A stretch of DNA of 19,115 nt from an uncultured Bacilli bacterium (GCA_947630515.1 CANRHY010000004.1:1-19115); one strand, 5' to 3'; counted from the first letter of the stretch, positions 7,205-16,031 are shown. Made by a program: numbers and translations. Notes: generated by a model not told the origin, from the sequence alone.

Positions 7205-9469
7205 TTATAACTCAAATTGTGAATTATATAAATCTGCATAAAAACCATTCTTATTCATTAATTCTTCATGATTACCTTGTTCAATTACATTTCCATCTTT
7301 CATTACTAAAATTAAATCTGCATTCCTAATAGTAGAAAGTCTATGCGCGATAATAAATGAAGTTTTTCCTTCAGTAAGCTTATCCATAGCCTTTTGAACT
7401 AACTCTTCAGTTCTTGTATCTACATTACTTGTTGCCTCATCTAAAATTAAGAAAGGTGCATCTTCTAACATTGCCCTAGCTATTGTAAGAAGTTGTCTTT
7501 GTCCTTGAGAAATATTTTCACTTATGGATAAAGAAGAAGAATACCCATGTGGTAAAGTTTTAATAAAATGGTCTAAACCAACATACTCACAAACCTCTCT
7601 TACTTTTTCATCGCTTATATTCTTTCTATTATAAATAATATTTTCTTTTACAGTTCCATCAAAAAGCCAAGTATCTTGAAGTACCATAGTAAATAAACTA
7701 TGAATATTTTCCCTAGTAAGTTCTTTTATAGATACCCCATCTATCTTTATATCACCTTTATTAATATCATAAAACTTCATTAATAAGTTTACTATAGTAG
7801 TTTTACCAGCTCCAGTAGGTCCTACTATAGCTACCTTTTGTCCACTTTTAATATGCGCAGTGAAATTTTTAATTGTGGCTTCACTATTCCCGTCATATGT
7901 AAATTCAATATTTAATAGGTCTATATCCCCGCGCACTTCACTCTTTTGTAAACTTTTTGTAATACCCTCTTCACTTGATAACTCTTCTTCATCTACAAAC
8001 TCAAATACCCTTTCACTCGCAGCTGCAGTAGTTTGAAGTGAAGTCATAGCTTGGCCTATTTGAGAAAGTGGAGAAGTAAATAGTCTTACATATGTCATAA
8101 ATGCAACAATTACGCCAAAGGTAATATGCCCGTTCATTGTAAGGAGTGCACCTACTATACAAACCATTACATATCCAAAATTACCTATAAAATTCATCAT
8201 TGGCATCATTTGCCCTGATAAAAATTGACTCTTTCTATTTGCTTCATACACTTTATCATTTAATAAATCAAACTCATTATTAGCTTCTACTTTACCATTA
8301 TAAGCACGAACAACATTAAGTCCAGAATAAACCTCTTCAATATGTGAATTAATTCGTCCCAAATACTTTTGTCTTTGTTTAAAATATTTTTGAGACTTAC
8401 TAAGAACTATAGACATGAATATAAATCCTATCAAACTAGCTCCAATCGCAGTAATAGCCATAATACCATTTGTAACAAACATCATAACAGTAGTACCAAT
8501 AAATAAAGTCACAGCGCTTACTAATGTAGCAAAAGATTGGTTCATACTTTGGGCTATTGTATCAACATCATTTGTAACCCTAGATAAAATATCTCCAGTT
8601 TGATTTTTATCAAAAAACTTAAGAGGTAACTTATTTATCTTATTAGATATATCACTACGTAACTTCTTAGCAAAATTATTAGAAACTATTGTCATAGAAA
8701 CAGAAACTATATAATTAAATAAAGCAGATAAAAGATAAATAACAATTAAGAAAATAACTATTTTTTTAATACCCGAAATATCAAAACTAGGCATAACTAA
8801 CTTTTGAATAGACTTAGGCATTTTATCTATAAGAGGGTAAAGCTTACTTGCATCTTTCCCCATATCGCTCATTAACCTAACAAACTCACTTTGGTCTTTT
8901 GCACTTACCCTAACTCCATCTATTACTATATCACTAAATAAAATCTTAGAAATATCCTCACTTATATTCATATTAAGTAAATTAATTTTATCTGTAGTAG
9001 TTATTAAAACTCCATTATACTCTGTAGTAGGCAAAATGATGTTTAAAACACTTATAGGTAACTCTTTTAAACCTATTATTGTTTCTAAAGAAGTATCCAT
9101 TCCTTTTAAATAATCTTGTAACTCATTTTTATCATTTTCACTAATACTACTATCTGTGGTAATATTATAAATAGTTTCTTCACTTAAATTAACACTAAGA
9201 ATATTTTTTAACTCATCACTACTTAAACTATTCCCCACTTTTTCACTAATAACACCCAAATTCTCGGAATTAACCATAATTCCCATAGATATCTTATCTA
9301 CTAAATTTGATAACTTATTAGGCGCTAAAATAGAAAGAACAGAACTCACTAGCGCAAGTATTAATCCTATAAAAATTAACACTTTAAATTGCCTTAATTC
9401 TTTAAAAAGTCTTAATATAGATTTCTTAAAATCTTTAGCTTTTTCATTTCTAATAACTCTTCTAGGCAT
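7205..9469 (-). CDS. ABC exporter half-transporter, catalytic subunit with extracellular insertion
   Basis: The 754-residue protein is a type IV ABC exporter: TM1 (~30-48), TM2 (~235-258), further helices to ~465, then the ATPase domain. Walker A is GPTGAGKTT (550-558), Walker B ends FLILDE with catalytic E678, and the switch histidine is H709 (FIIAHRLST). The signature is ISQGQ (653-657) instead of LSGGQ. Together with the degenerate partner this leaves one working and one degenerate ATP site, as in BmrCD and TM287/288. Typical members have ~580-670 residues. The extra length is a hydrophilic ~170-residue segment (~60-232) between TM1 and TM2, on the outside by topology. Parts of it (LSSDELKNIL, then a YN, near 82-102) resemble the repeats of the RND protein encoded next. 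The start ATG overlaps the upstream gene by 8 bases, with AAAGGAGG at 9479-9486. Substrate unknown. Confidence 0.92.
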   Translation of the reverse strand: MPRRVIRNEKAKDFKKSILRLFKELRQFKVLIFIGLILALVSSVLSILAPNKLSNLVDKISMGIMVNSENLGVISEKVGNSLSSDELKNILSVNLSEETIYNITTDSSISENDKNELQDYLKGMDTSLETIIGLKELPISVLNIILPTTEYNGVLITTTDKINLLNMNISEDISKILFSDIVIDGVRVSAKDQSEFVRLMSDMGKDASKLYPLIDKMPKSIQKLVMPSFDISGIKKIVIFLIVIYLLSALFNYIVSVSMTIVSNNFAKKLRSDISNKINKLPLKFFDKNQTGDILSRVTNDVDTIAQSMNQSFATLVSAVTLFIGTTVMMFVTNGIMAITAIGASLIGFIFMSIVLSKSQKYFKQRQKYLGRINSHIEEVYSGLNVVRAYNGKVEANNEFDLLNDKVYEANRKSQFLSGQMMPMMNFIGNFGYVMVCIVGALLTMNGHITFGVIVAFMTYVRLFTSPLSQIGQAMTSLQTTAAASERVFEFVDEEELSSEEGITKSLQKSEVRGDIDLLNIEFTYDGNSEATIKNFTAHIKSGQKVAIVGPTGAGKTTIVNLLMKFYDINKGDIKIDGVSIKELTRENIHSLFTMVLQDTWLFDGTVKENIIYNRKNISDEKVREVCEYVGLDHFIKTLPHGYSSSLSISENISQGQRQLLTIARAMLEDAPFLILDEATSNVDTRTEELVQKAMDKLTEGKTSFIIAHRLSTIRNADLILVMKDGNVIEQGNHEELMNKNGFYADLYNSQFEL

Positions 9470-11216
9470 TTTCTATTTCCTCCTTTGATAATTGAGATAA
9501 AGCAATTTGCCTGTAAACCATAGAACTCTTAAGTAACTCTTTATGCGTTCCAATACCCACACATTTTCCCTTATCTAAAACTACTATCTTATTAGCGTTC
9601 ATAATTGTTCCAATCCTTTGAGCTACTATTAAAATAGTCGCATCTTTAGTAAATTCTTTTAATTTTCTTCTTACTAAACTATCAGTCTTATAATCAAGTG
9701 CTGAAAAAGAATCGTCAAAAATATAAAATTCTGGTTCTCTTGCTATAGCACGCGCAATGGAAAGTCTTTGTTTTTGTCCACCTGAAATATTAGTCCCACC
9801 TTGAGAAACCAAAGAATCGCTTCCCTTTTCCATCTTATCTACAAACTCTTTAGAAAGAGAAACTTCTAGTGCCTTATTAATTAACTCATCACTCTTTACT
9901 TTCCCATTATACCCATAAATTATATTATTTTTAACACTATCTTTAAACAAAACAGCCTTTTGTGGAACATAACCAATTTTCTCATACAAATACTCTAAAT
10001 CATAATCTTTAACATTAACCCCATCTATTAAAATTTCTCCCTTTGTAACATCATAAAACCTTAAAACCAAATTAATAAGTGTAGATTTACCGCTTCCAGT
10101 TGACCCTATAAAAGCAATAGTTTCTCCTCTTTTCACTTTAAATGAAATATCTTCTAAAAGATAACTTTCTGCATCAGGATACTTAAAATAAACATGCTTA
10201 AACTCTATAGTTCCTTCTTCCTTTACTTCTCTTACATTTCCATTTTTTACACTTACCTCTTTATCCATAACTTCATTTATACGATTAGCTGAAACATTAG
10301 CCCTAGGTAAAATCATAAATATCATTGCTAACATTAAAAATGACATTATAACTTGCATAGAATATGAAGAAAAAACTACCATATCTCCAAAAACAGCAAT
10401 TTTATCTGCCATTAAACTATTACTTATTAAATGAACTCCAACTATATATATAGATAAAGTTAAAAAGTACATTACTAAAAACATAATAGGTTGCATAACC
10501 GCGAAAGCTTTTTGATTAAATAATTGAGTTTTAGTAAGACTTTCGTTAACACTTTCAAACTTATCTTGTTGATACTCCTCTGCATTAAAAGCTCTTATAA
10601 CTCTAATACCAGTTAAATTTTCTCTAGTAACATTATTTAACTTATCTATTAATTTTTGAACTATCTTAAATCTTGGTAAAACTATAACTAAAATAATACC
10701 AACAGTAATTAGTAAAATAACTACTGCTACTAAAGTTAAAATACTCCACTCCCAACTTTTATTTAATATCTTAGTAACTGCCCATATTGCTGTAAATGGT
10801 GCTTTAATTAACATTTGTAACCCCATTGCTATAAACATTTGAATTTGAGTAATATCATTAGTAGTTCTAGTAATTAAACTACTTGTCTTAAACTCTTTAA
10901 CCTCTTTAGTAGACATATCTAAAACTTTATTAAATAATACTTTTCTAATATTTTTAGAAAATCTAGCAGACACATTAGATATAATATACCCAGTTATAAT
11001 CGCACACACTAAAGAAGAAAACGCACATAGTAACATATATCCTCCATTAATAAGGATATCACTCATTTTACTTCCTTCAGTTTGCACTAATTGTGTAATC
11101 TTAGACATAAAATCAGGCATCTTTAATTCAAGCCACACTTGCGTAAGTATTAATAGAAAAGAAATAATAATCCATAGATAGTCTTTTCTATCCATATTTT
11201 TAAGTAACTTAATCAT
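9462..11216 (-). CDS. ABC exporter half-transporter, degenerate-site subunit
   Basis: The 584-residue half-transporter has six expected membrane helices in ~12-305 and an ATPase domain from ~335. Walker A is GSTGSGKST (371-379) and the signature is a good ISGGQ (477-481). Walker B reads FYIFDD, so the catalytic Glu is Asp (D502), and the switch His is Gln (Q533, VAQRIG). These are the changes expected in the non-hydrolysing site of heterodimeric exporters. Its intact signature would complete the active site of the partner encoded downstream with an 8-base overlap. AGAGGTGA at 11221-11228 supports the ATG at 11214-11216. It is the first gene of the three-gene exporter operon, driven by the promoter at 11303-11331. 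No MarR- or TetR-type regulator is adjacent. Drug, lipid or peptide efflux are all possible. Confidence 0.93.
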   Translation of the reverse strand: MIKLLKNMDRKDYLWIIISFLLILTQVWLELKMPDFMSKITQLVQTEGSKMSDILINGGYMLLCAFSSLVCAIITGYIISNVSARFSKNIRKVLFNKVLDMSTKEVKEFKTSSLITRTTNDITQIQMFIAMGLQMLIKAPFTAIWAVTKILNKSWEWSILTLVAVVILLITVGIILVIVLPRFKIVQKLIDKLNNVTRENLTGIRVIRAFNAEEYQQDKFESVNESLTKTQLFNQKAFAVMQPIMFLVMYFLTLSIYIVGVHLISNSLMADKIAVFGDMVVFSSYSMQVIMSFLMLAMIFMILPRANVSANRINEVMDKEVSVKNGNVREVKEEGTIEFKHVYFKYPDAESYLLEDISFKVKRGETIAFIGSTGSGKSTLINLVLRFYDVTKGEILIDGVNVKDYDLEYLYEKIGYVPQKAVLFKDSVKNNIIYGYNGKVKSDELINKALEVSLSKEFVDKMEKGSDSLVSQGGTNISGGQKQRLSIARAIAREPEFYIFDDSFSALDYKTDSLVRRKLKEFTKDATILIVAQRIGTIMNANKIVVLDKGKCVGIGTHKELLKSSMVYRQIALSQLSKEEIENA

Positions 11217-11302
11217 GCTTTCACCTCTCTATATAAATATATTATTTATTACATTTAAAAACACATTAATTAAAGAATAATTAACATATTTCATAAGTAT
11301 AT

Positions 11303-11331
11303 ATTATAATAACTTGCATTTATAAATTCAA
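11303..11331 (-). promoter_or_regulatory. Sigma-A promoter of the ABC-ABC-RND operon
   Basis: -35 TTGAAT (11326-11331), 17-bp spacer, -10 TATAAT (11303-11308). It predicts an ~80-base AT-rich leader before the first ABC gene. No riboswitch-like structure is evident in that leader. Confidence 0.75.
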
Positions 11332-11357
11332 TATAATAACCTAAAAAAACTATTTTT

Positions 11358-12992
11358 TCATTTTTCTTTCATATTTTTATTATTCACTTCTTGATAATAC
11401 ATTACAGTATTTTTATCGTAATACTTAATATCTCCACTAGGAAGCATAAGCATTCTTTCTATTCCCAAATTATCTACAAATTCTAAGTTATGTGATACTA
11501 CTAACATTGTTCCATCATAATCTTTAAATGTATTAGCAATAATTTTTTGAGTTTCTGGGTCTAAATGGTTAGTAGGCTCATCTAAAATAAGGAAGTTAGC
11601 ACCACTTAAAGCTAGTTTAGCTAATGCAACACGACTACGTTCTCCAGGAGATAAATAAGAAACACTCTTAAACACATCATCTCCCGTAAACAAGAAATTA
11701 CCTAAAAAATTCCTTAATTCTTTAGTACTTAAATTAAATTCACTAAAATTTTCTAGTATATTTTTTTCATTATCTAATAGTTCATGCTCTTGTGCATAAT
11801 AACCTATCTCTGTTTTATCATTTAGAGTAACAGAACCAAGCATTGGTGTTAACTTACCAACTATTAACTTTAGTAGTGTTGACTTACCCACCCCGTTTTC
11901 ACCAACTATTAAAAACTTTTCTCCACGATTTAAAGCAAAAGTTAAATTATCTATTAAAATATGACTTTCATTATAACCAAATTTTAACTTATCCACTTTT
12001 AACGGTACGACTCCACTAGGTTGACTAATTTTAATTTTAAATCTTGTAGTTTTTTGCTTATGCTCTAACACAACTTTATTTTCTTCTAACCTTGCTAATT
12101 TCTTTTGCCTATCTTTAGCTATTCTAGCTTTCTTTTCATTACCTCTAATATACTTTTGAATTATTCTCTTTAACTTTTCTTCTTCTTTAACTTGTTTATC
12201 ATAAATTCTCTCTTGAGTTTTTAATCTTTCATTACGAATAGCCATATACTTTTGATAATTGCCAGGAAATAACTCCATTTTATGAGTTGCTTTATCCACG
12301 TACAAAGTCTCTGTAGTAACTTCATTTAAAAAATCTATATCATGAGATATAACTAAAATAGTCCCATTATAATTTCTTAAATAATTAATTATATAATCTT
12401 TACTATCTGTATCTAAATGATTAGTAGGCTCATCAAGAAGTAATACTTCAGGATTAGAATAAAGAAGCCTAGCAAATGCTATCTTACTTTTTTGACCACC
12501 TGATAAATCACATAACTTCATATCAAGAAGCGCACTATCAATATTCATACCTGTTACTATTTTTAGTAAAATATTTTCAGCATTATATACTTCATAATAT
12601 TCTAGTTTTCCCTGTAACTTTCCAATTTCTTTCATTATATATTTTAATTTCTTCTCATCTGTTTCAGTACTTGCTTCACTATAAGCCCTCTCAAGTTCTT
12701 CTTCTAACTTTTTAATAGGTCTTCCTTCTAATAAATAATCAAATACACTTATTTCCATACTAGGAACCTCATCACTAATCACTTGTGGTAAAAACCCAAT
12801 TCTTGCACCAGACTTTAAAATAATCTTCCCATTATCTGGGTCTAACTTACCCATTATTAATTTAAAAAATGTTGATTTACCAGCCCCATTCACTCCAATA
12901 ATACCAACTTTTTCTTTATCTTTAATTGTTATTGTAACATCATCAAATATTTTTTGTAAACCAAAAGACATAGATAAATTCTTAATATTCAT
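11358..12992 (-). CDS. ABC-F family ATPase
   Basis: The 544-residue soluble protein has two ABC ATPase domains and no membrane segment, the ABC-F layout (translation factors and ribosome-protection proteins). Domain 1 has Walker A GVNGAGKST (~33-41), LSGGQ (~163-167) and LLLDEPTNHLD (~184-194). A basic, charged helical linker follows (~250-318, rich in K/R/E), then domain 2 with GENGVGKST (~364-372), LSPGER (~447-452) and LILDEPTNHLD (~468-478). Both catalytic Glu and switch His (VISHD, VVSHN) are present. The start is ATG 12990-12992 with GGGGTGA (12998-13004) 5 bases before it. The GTG at 13001 falls within that site. It lies 28 bp after folD, apparently in the same transcript. Length and linker fit housekeeping Uup/YbiT/YkpA-like members. 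A resistance role cannot be excluded from sequence alone. Confidence 0.93.
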   Translation of the reverse strand: MNIKNLSMSFGLQKIFDDVTITIKDKEKVGIIGVNGAGKSTFFKLIMGKLDPDNGKIILKSGARIGFLPQVISDEVPSMEISVFDYLLEGRPIKKLEEELERAYSEASTETDEKKLKYIMKEIGKLQGKLEYYEVYNAENILLKIVTGMNIDSALLDMKLCDLSGGQKSKIAFARLLYSNPEVLLLDEPTNHLDTDSKDYIINYLRNYNGTILVISHDIDFLNEVTTETLYVDKATHKMELFPGNYQKYMAIRNERLKTQERIYDKQVKEEEKLKRIIQKYIRGNEKKARIAKDRQKKLARLEENKVVLEHKQKTTRFKIKISQPSGVVPLKVDKLKFGYNESHILIDNLTFALNRGEKFLIVGENGVGKSTLLKLIVGKLTPMLGSVTLNDKTEIGYYAQEHELLDNEKNILENFSEFNLSTKELRNFLGNFLFTGDDVFKSVSYLSPGERSRVALAKLALSGANFLILDEPTNHLDPETQKIIANTFKDYDGTMLVVSHNLEFVDNLGIERMLMLPSGDIKYYDKNTVMYYQEVNNKNMKEK

Positions 12993-13020
12993 ATGATTCA
13001 CCCCACTTATAAATATATTT

Positions 13021-13857
13021 CTACTTCTTCTTTCTTAATGTATAAGCTAAATGAACATTATTCATTAATTCATATACTGTCATTGGTCCAACCCCGCCAG
13101 GTACAGGCGTAATATAACTACATATATCTTTTAAATTTTCAAAGTCAGCATCTCCATATAATTTACCATCTTCACGATTAATACCAACATCTATGACAAC
13201 TGCATTTTTCTTAACCATATCAGCCTTTAAATAATGTTTTTTACCAACAGCCACTATTATTATATCAGCACATTTTGTAATTTCAGCTATATTTTTAGTT
13301 TTAGAATGACATAATACAACTGTTGCATTCCTATTAACTAATAAATTAGCAATAGGTTTACCAACTAATATACTTCTTCCAATAACAACAACATTAGCGC
13401 TTTCTAACACTATTTCATATTCATCTAATAAATCAATAATCCCTTTAGGAGTACAAGGTACTAAACCATCAACATTTTGAATTAACTTACCAGCATTGAC
13501 ATAAGTTAAACCATCAACATCTTTTAATGGACTAATTGTATTTAGAATAACACTAACATCTAAATAATCTGGAAGAGGCATTTGTACAATAATTCCATCT
13601 ATTTTATCATCATTATTTAAAATATTTAATTCTTTAACTAATTCCTCTTCTGTAACATTATCTTCAAAATTTTTATGTATAAAATAATAACCTAATTCTA
13701 AAGCTAATTTTTCTTTTTGTTTAATATAAACATTACTAGCCTCATCATGCCCAACTTGAACAACTGCTAACCCCAATTGTTTTTTAATACTTTTTATTCT
13801 TTCTTTTAATTCTTCTAATTTCTTCTTACGAAGTTCTTTTCCATCAATAATTATCAT
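13021..13857 (-). CDS. folD: Bifunctional methylene-THF dehydrogenase / methenyl-THF cyclohydrolase
   Basis: FolD interconverts 5,10-methylene-, 5,10-methenyl- and 10-formyl-tetrahydrofolate with NADP(H), supplying one-carbon units for purine and formyl-Met synthesis in the cytoplasm. The 278-residue length is normal. The catalytic pair Y44 and K48 sits in SNVYIKQKEK. Family signatures include DGIIVQMPLP (~88-97), KDVDGL (~112-117), PCTPKG (~134-139), the nucleotide-binding GRSILVGKP (~160-168) and the C-terminal ITPVPGGVGPMT. The start ATG 13855-13857 follows GAGG at 13865-13868. A promoter with an extended -10 lies at 13878-13907. The ABC-F gene follows after 28 bp, so the pair is probably co-transcribed. 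Confidence 0.97.
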   Translation of the reverse strand: MIIIDGKELRKKKLEELKERIKSIKKQLGLAVVQVGHDEASNVYIKQKEKLALELGYYFIHKNFEDNVTEEELVKELNILNNDDKIDGIIVQMPLPDYLDVSVILNTISPLKDVDGLTYVNAGKLIQNVDGLVPCTPKGIIDLLDEYEIVLESANVVVIGRSILVGKPIANLLVNRNATVVLCHSKTKNIAEITKCADIIIVAVGKKHYLKADMVKKNAVVIDVGINREDGKLYGDADFENLKDICSYITPVPGGVGPMTVYELMNNVHLAYTLRKKK

Positions 13858-13877
13858 ATCTTTTCCTCACTATATCC

Positions 13878-13907
13878 ATTTTAACATACAACATACATTA
13901 TTCGCAA
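13878..13907 (-). promoter_or_regulatory. Probable folD promoter (extended -10)
   Basis: -35 TTGCGA (13902-13907), 18-bp spacer, -10 TAAAAT (13878-13883) preceded by TGT. The leader would be only ~14 bases, just enough for the ribosome site. Confidence 0.45.
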
Positions 13908-13965
13908 CTTAACCAAGCAAAAAAACAAAACAATATAATAATGATAACTTACTAATATTTAAAAT

Positions 13966-14000
13966 AAAATATCTACCAGTAAAACTCTGATAGATATTTT
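13966..14000 (-). terminator. AT-rich terminator hairpin of the Fic gene
   Basis: Arms 13987-14000 and 13966-13979 pair over 14 positions, including one G-T pair, around a 7-base loop. The stem ends in a TATTTTATTTT tract. The TAA stop of the Fic gene (13999-14001) overlaps the outer arm. GC content is low, so it may be a weak terminator. Confidence 0.55.
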
Positions 14001-14967
14001 AATAACTAGTATTACCAATTTTCTTTAAAGATTGAAGTTTAAATTTCTTAACACTTCCAGATATTACATCTTCATTATCTTTCATCTCTTGTATATGTCT
14101 AAATGTTTTTTCATATTTAGGTATTTGTCCTAATTGATAAAATAATTGCTCATCATACATATTTAATATAAAATTAAACCATTTATTTAACATTTCTTCA
14201 TTATCATAATCTAAATTAAAATGTATTTTATTTAAAATATCAGCATAAGTATATTTATTTAATGCTATATTTTGAGAAATATTAAGAGGTGATAATTTTA
14301 AATTAGTTCCATATATCCTATTTATAACATTAGTAAATGCAATACTTTGAATAACTCTAGCAGTTCTTCCATTACCATCTTCAAATGGGTGTATTCTTAC
14401 AAATAACAAATGAGCTAAAGCACTCTTTAAAAATGGATTATTATATAACTCTTTAACACTACTTGTCTTATAAAAAGTAATGAAACTATTCATAAAAGGT
14501 TTAATATCAGCTACTTCTGGCGCATACCAATAAACTTGATGTCCATAATCATAGTCAGCTCCTACATCAACTGGAATCTTTCTATATTCCCCAGGATTAT
14601 CTATATTGATATTACCCTTTTCACATACAAACTTATGAATATTTTTAATTCTTTCATGACTAATAGATAACTTATCAAAAAACAAATCACGATTTACTAA
14701 ATCATTATAAGCAGGAGAACTACTTTCAAGCCTAGCTGATTGTTTTAATTCTTTATCAGCAAGATCTAGTAAATAATAAATTATAGTATAATCATCCCCA
14801 TTACAAAACTTAACTAAAGTTTTTAAATACTCTTCAAAATTAGTTGCAGTGTATTCACTATGCTCTAGTACATTTTCACTTAATTTTATCCTTGAAACAA
14901 ACTCAAGTAAATCAAAATATTTGACTTTTTCTTTATTTATCCAATCACTATCAAACCTATCTGTCAT
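13999..14967 (-). CDS. Fic domain protein (probable AMPylase)
   Basis: The 322-residue protein has the complete Fic active-site motif HPFEDGNGRTAR (193-204). It also has the upstream GEYRK (~126-130) and a C-terminal helical region. Fic enzymes transfer AMP or another nucleotide part to a target Ser, Thr or Tyr. An N-terminal inhibitory helix is suggested by SARLES (77-82), which matches the (S/T)xxxE(G/N) motif except for the last residue. E81 would be the inhibitory Glu. The start is ATG 14965-14967 with AAGGGG (14974-14979) 6 bases before it. A longer frame from TTG 15015 is unlikely because a strong promoter lies inside it at 14994-15022. No small antitoxin gene is adjacent, which fits a self-inhibited class II protein. 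Target unknown. Confidence 0.9.
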   Translation of the reverse strand: MTDRFDSDWINKEKVKYFDLLEFVSRIKLSENVLEHSEYTATNFEEYLKTLVKFCNGDDYTIIYYLLDLADKELKQSARLESSSPAYNDLVNRDLFFDKLSISHERIKNIHKFVCEKGNINIDNPGEYRKIPVDVGADYDYGHQVYWYAPEVADIKPFMNSFITFYKTSSVKELYNNPFLKSALAHLLFVRIHPFEDGNGRTARVIQSIAFTNVINRIYGTNLKLSPLNISQNIALNKYTYADILNKIHFNLDYDNEEMLNKWFNFILNMYDEQLFYQLGQIPKYEKTFRHIQEMKDNEDVISGSVKKFKLQSLKKIGNTSY

Positions 14968-14993
14968 ATTACACCCCTTAAATAAATGCATAT

Positions 14994-15022
14994 ATTGTAT
15001 CATTTTATATACCAAAAGTCAA
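14994..15022 (-). promoter_or_regulatory. Sigma-A promoter of the Fic gene
   Basis: -35 TTGACT (15017-15022), exactly 17 bp, -10 TACAAT (14994-14999). Transcription would start near 14987, giving a leader of ~20 bases that contains the ribosome site. Confidence 0.75.
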
Positions 15023-15026
15023 TATT

Positions 15027-15046
15027 TTGTATTTATTTAAACACAA
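15027..15046. promoter_or_regulatory. 20-bp imperfect palindrome upstream of the Fic promoter
   Basis: TTGTATTTA and the complement of TAAACACAA match at 8 of 9 positions around a 2-base centre. It fills the interval between the dehydrogenase stop codon (15047) and the Fic -35 (15022). It could be an operator, or a weak AT-rich end structure for the upstream gene. Confidence 0.3.
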
Positions 15047-15967
15047 TTATCCCATTACCTGTCCACCATTATTGTGAATAACTTGTCCTGTAACATAACT
15101 TGAATCATCGCTTGCTAAAAATACAAAAGTAGGTCCCAGTTCACAAGGCATAGCACCTCTAGCCATTGGAGCGTCACTTCCTAAACTTGGAATTTTTTCT
15201 TTAACCCAACAAGCAGGCTGCAAAGCGGTCCAGTAAAATCCAGGTGCAATAGCATTAACACGAATATTTTTAAGAGCCAAATTTCTAGCAAGACTTCTAG
15301 TAAACCCTACAATAGCTCCCTTACTAGTAACATAATCAATAAGTTGTGCTTCTCCATAAAACGTTGTAACACTACTTAAATTAATGATTGCATCTCCACT
15401 CTTTAAATAAGGTAAAACTTCTTTAGTCAAATAAAACATACCATAAACATTTACTTTCATTGTTTTATCAAACTGTTCATCACTAATACACTCTAAACTA
15501 TCTTGTTGATATTGTACACCTGCATTATTTACCAAAATATTTATTTTACCATACTTTTCTATTGTCTTTTTAACTATAATTTTAGAAAATTCTCTATCTC
15601 TTAAATCTCCCTTTATTAAAAGACATTCTCCACCTAAATCTTCTATATATCTCTTAGTAAATAATGCATCTTTTTCTTCATTTAAATAAGTAATAACAAC
15701 TTTAGCTCCCTCTTTAGCAAAATAAATACTAGCAACTCTTCCAAGCCCACTATCTCCTCCAGTAACAATTGCAACTTTTCCTTTTAACTTCCCACTTCCT
15801 TTATAATCTGGGTTATCAAAAATAGGTAGTGGAGTCATTTCATACTCAAACCCAGGTTGCTTATTCTGTTCTTGCATAGGCGCTAAGATATGATACTTAG
15901 TTATTTTTAAACCCTCACTTCCATAATACTTATAGTAAGAGTTACCATACTTATAATCATAATTCAT
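15047..15967 (-). CDS. Short-chain dehydrogenase/reductase, general-stress YhdF/YghA type
   Basis: The 306-residue NAD(P)-dependent oxidoreductase has the nucleotide motif TGGDSGLG (69-76), NNAG (147-150), and the catalytic set N173, S199, Y212 and K216 (YVTSK). Classical SDRs have ~250 residues. Here a ~60-residue N-terminal extension contains QPGFEYEMTPLPIFDNPDYKG-like sequence, characteristic of the YhdF/YhxC/YghA branch, several of whose members are stress-induced in Bacillus. The first ~30 residues are very rich in Tyr and Lys. ATG 15965-15967 is preceded by GGTGAG about 6 bases upstream. A stem with a T run at 16004-16031 lies in the leader or marks the end of the preceding unit. Substrate unknown. 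Confidence 0.9.
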   Translation of the reverse strand: MNYDYKYGNSYYKYYGSEGLKITKYHILAPMQEQNKQPGFEYEMTPLPIFDNPDYKGSGKLKGKVAIVTGGDSGLGRVASIYFAKEGAKVVITYLNEEKDALFTKRYIEDLGGECLLIKGDLRDREFSKIIVKKTIEKYGKINILVNNAGVQYQQDSLECISDEQFDKTMKVNVYGMFYLTKEVLPYLKSGDAIINLSSVTTFYGEAQLIDYVTSKGAIVGFTRSLARNLALKNIRVNAIAPGFYWTALQPACWVKEKIPSLGSDAPMARGAMPCELGPTFVFLASDDSSYVTGQVIHNNGGQVMG

Positions 15968-16003
15968 AAAAACTCACCAATATAATCTATGCTAAATAAC
16001 CAT

Positions 16004-16031
16004 AAAAAGACACTAACTAGTAGTGCCTTTT
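16004..16031 (-). terminator. Hairpin with T run between the DIP1984-like gene and the dehydrogenase
   Basis: On the minus strand AAAAGGCACTA, loop CTAGT, TAGTGTCTTTTT forms a 7-bp stem with one G-T pair and a T5 tail, an intrinsic terminator shape. It sits ~235 bases after the upstream stop and ~37 bases before the dehydrogenase start. It may end the upstream transcript, end an unseen small RNA, or act as an attenuator in the dehydrogenase leader. Confidence 0.6.

Noticed and set aside
11334..11357. A/T-only hairpin (AAAAAATAGTTTTTT) as terminator of the ABC-F gene
   Set aside because: The stem has no GC pairs, so stability is too low to call it. It may still contribute.
14968..15015. Longer Fic protein from TTG at 15015
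   Set aside because: The near-consensus promoter lies inside this extension, so the transcript would start after the TTG. The ATG at 14967 has a good ribosome site.
14849..15040. Plus-strand 63-codon frame
   Set aside because: It runs antisense to the Fic gene and its promoter, with no ribosome site and no family resemblance.
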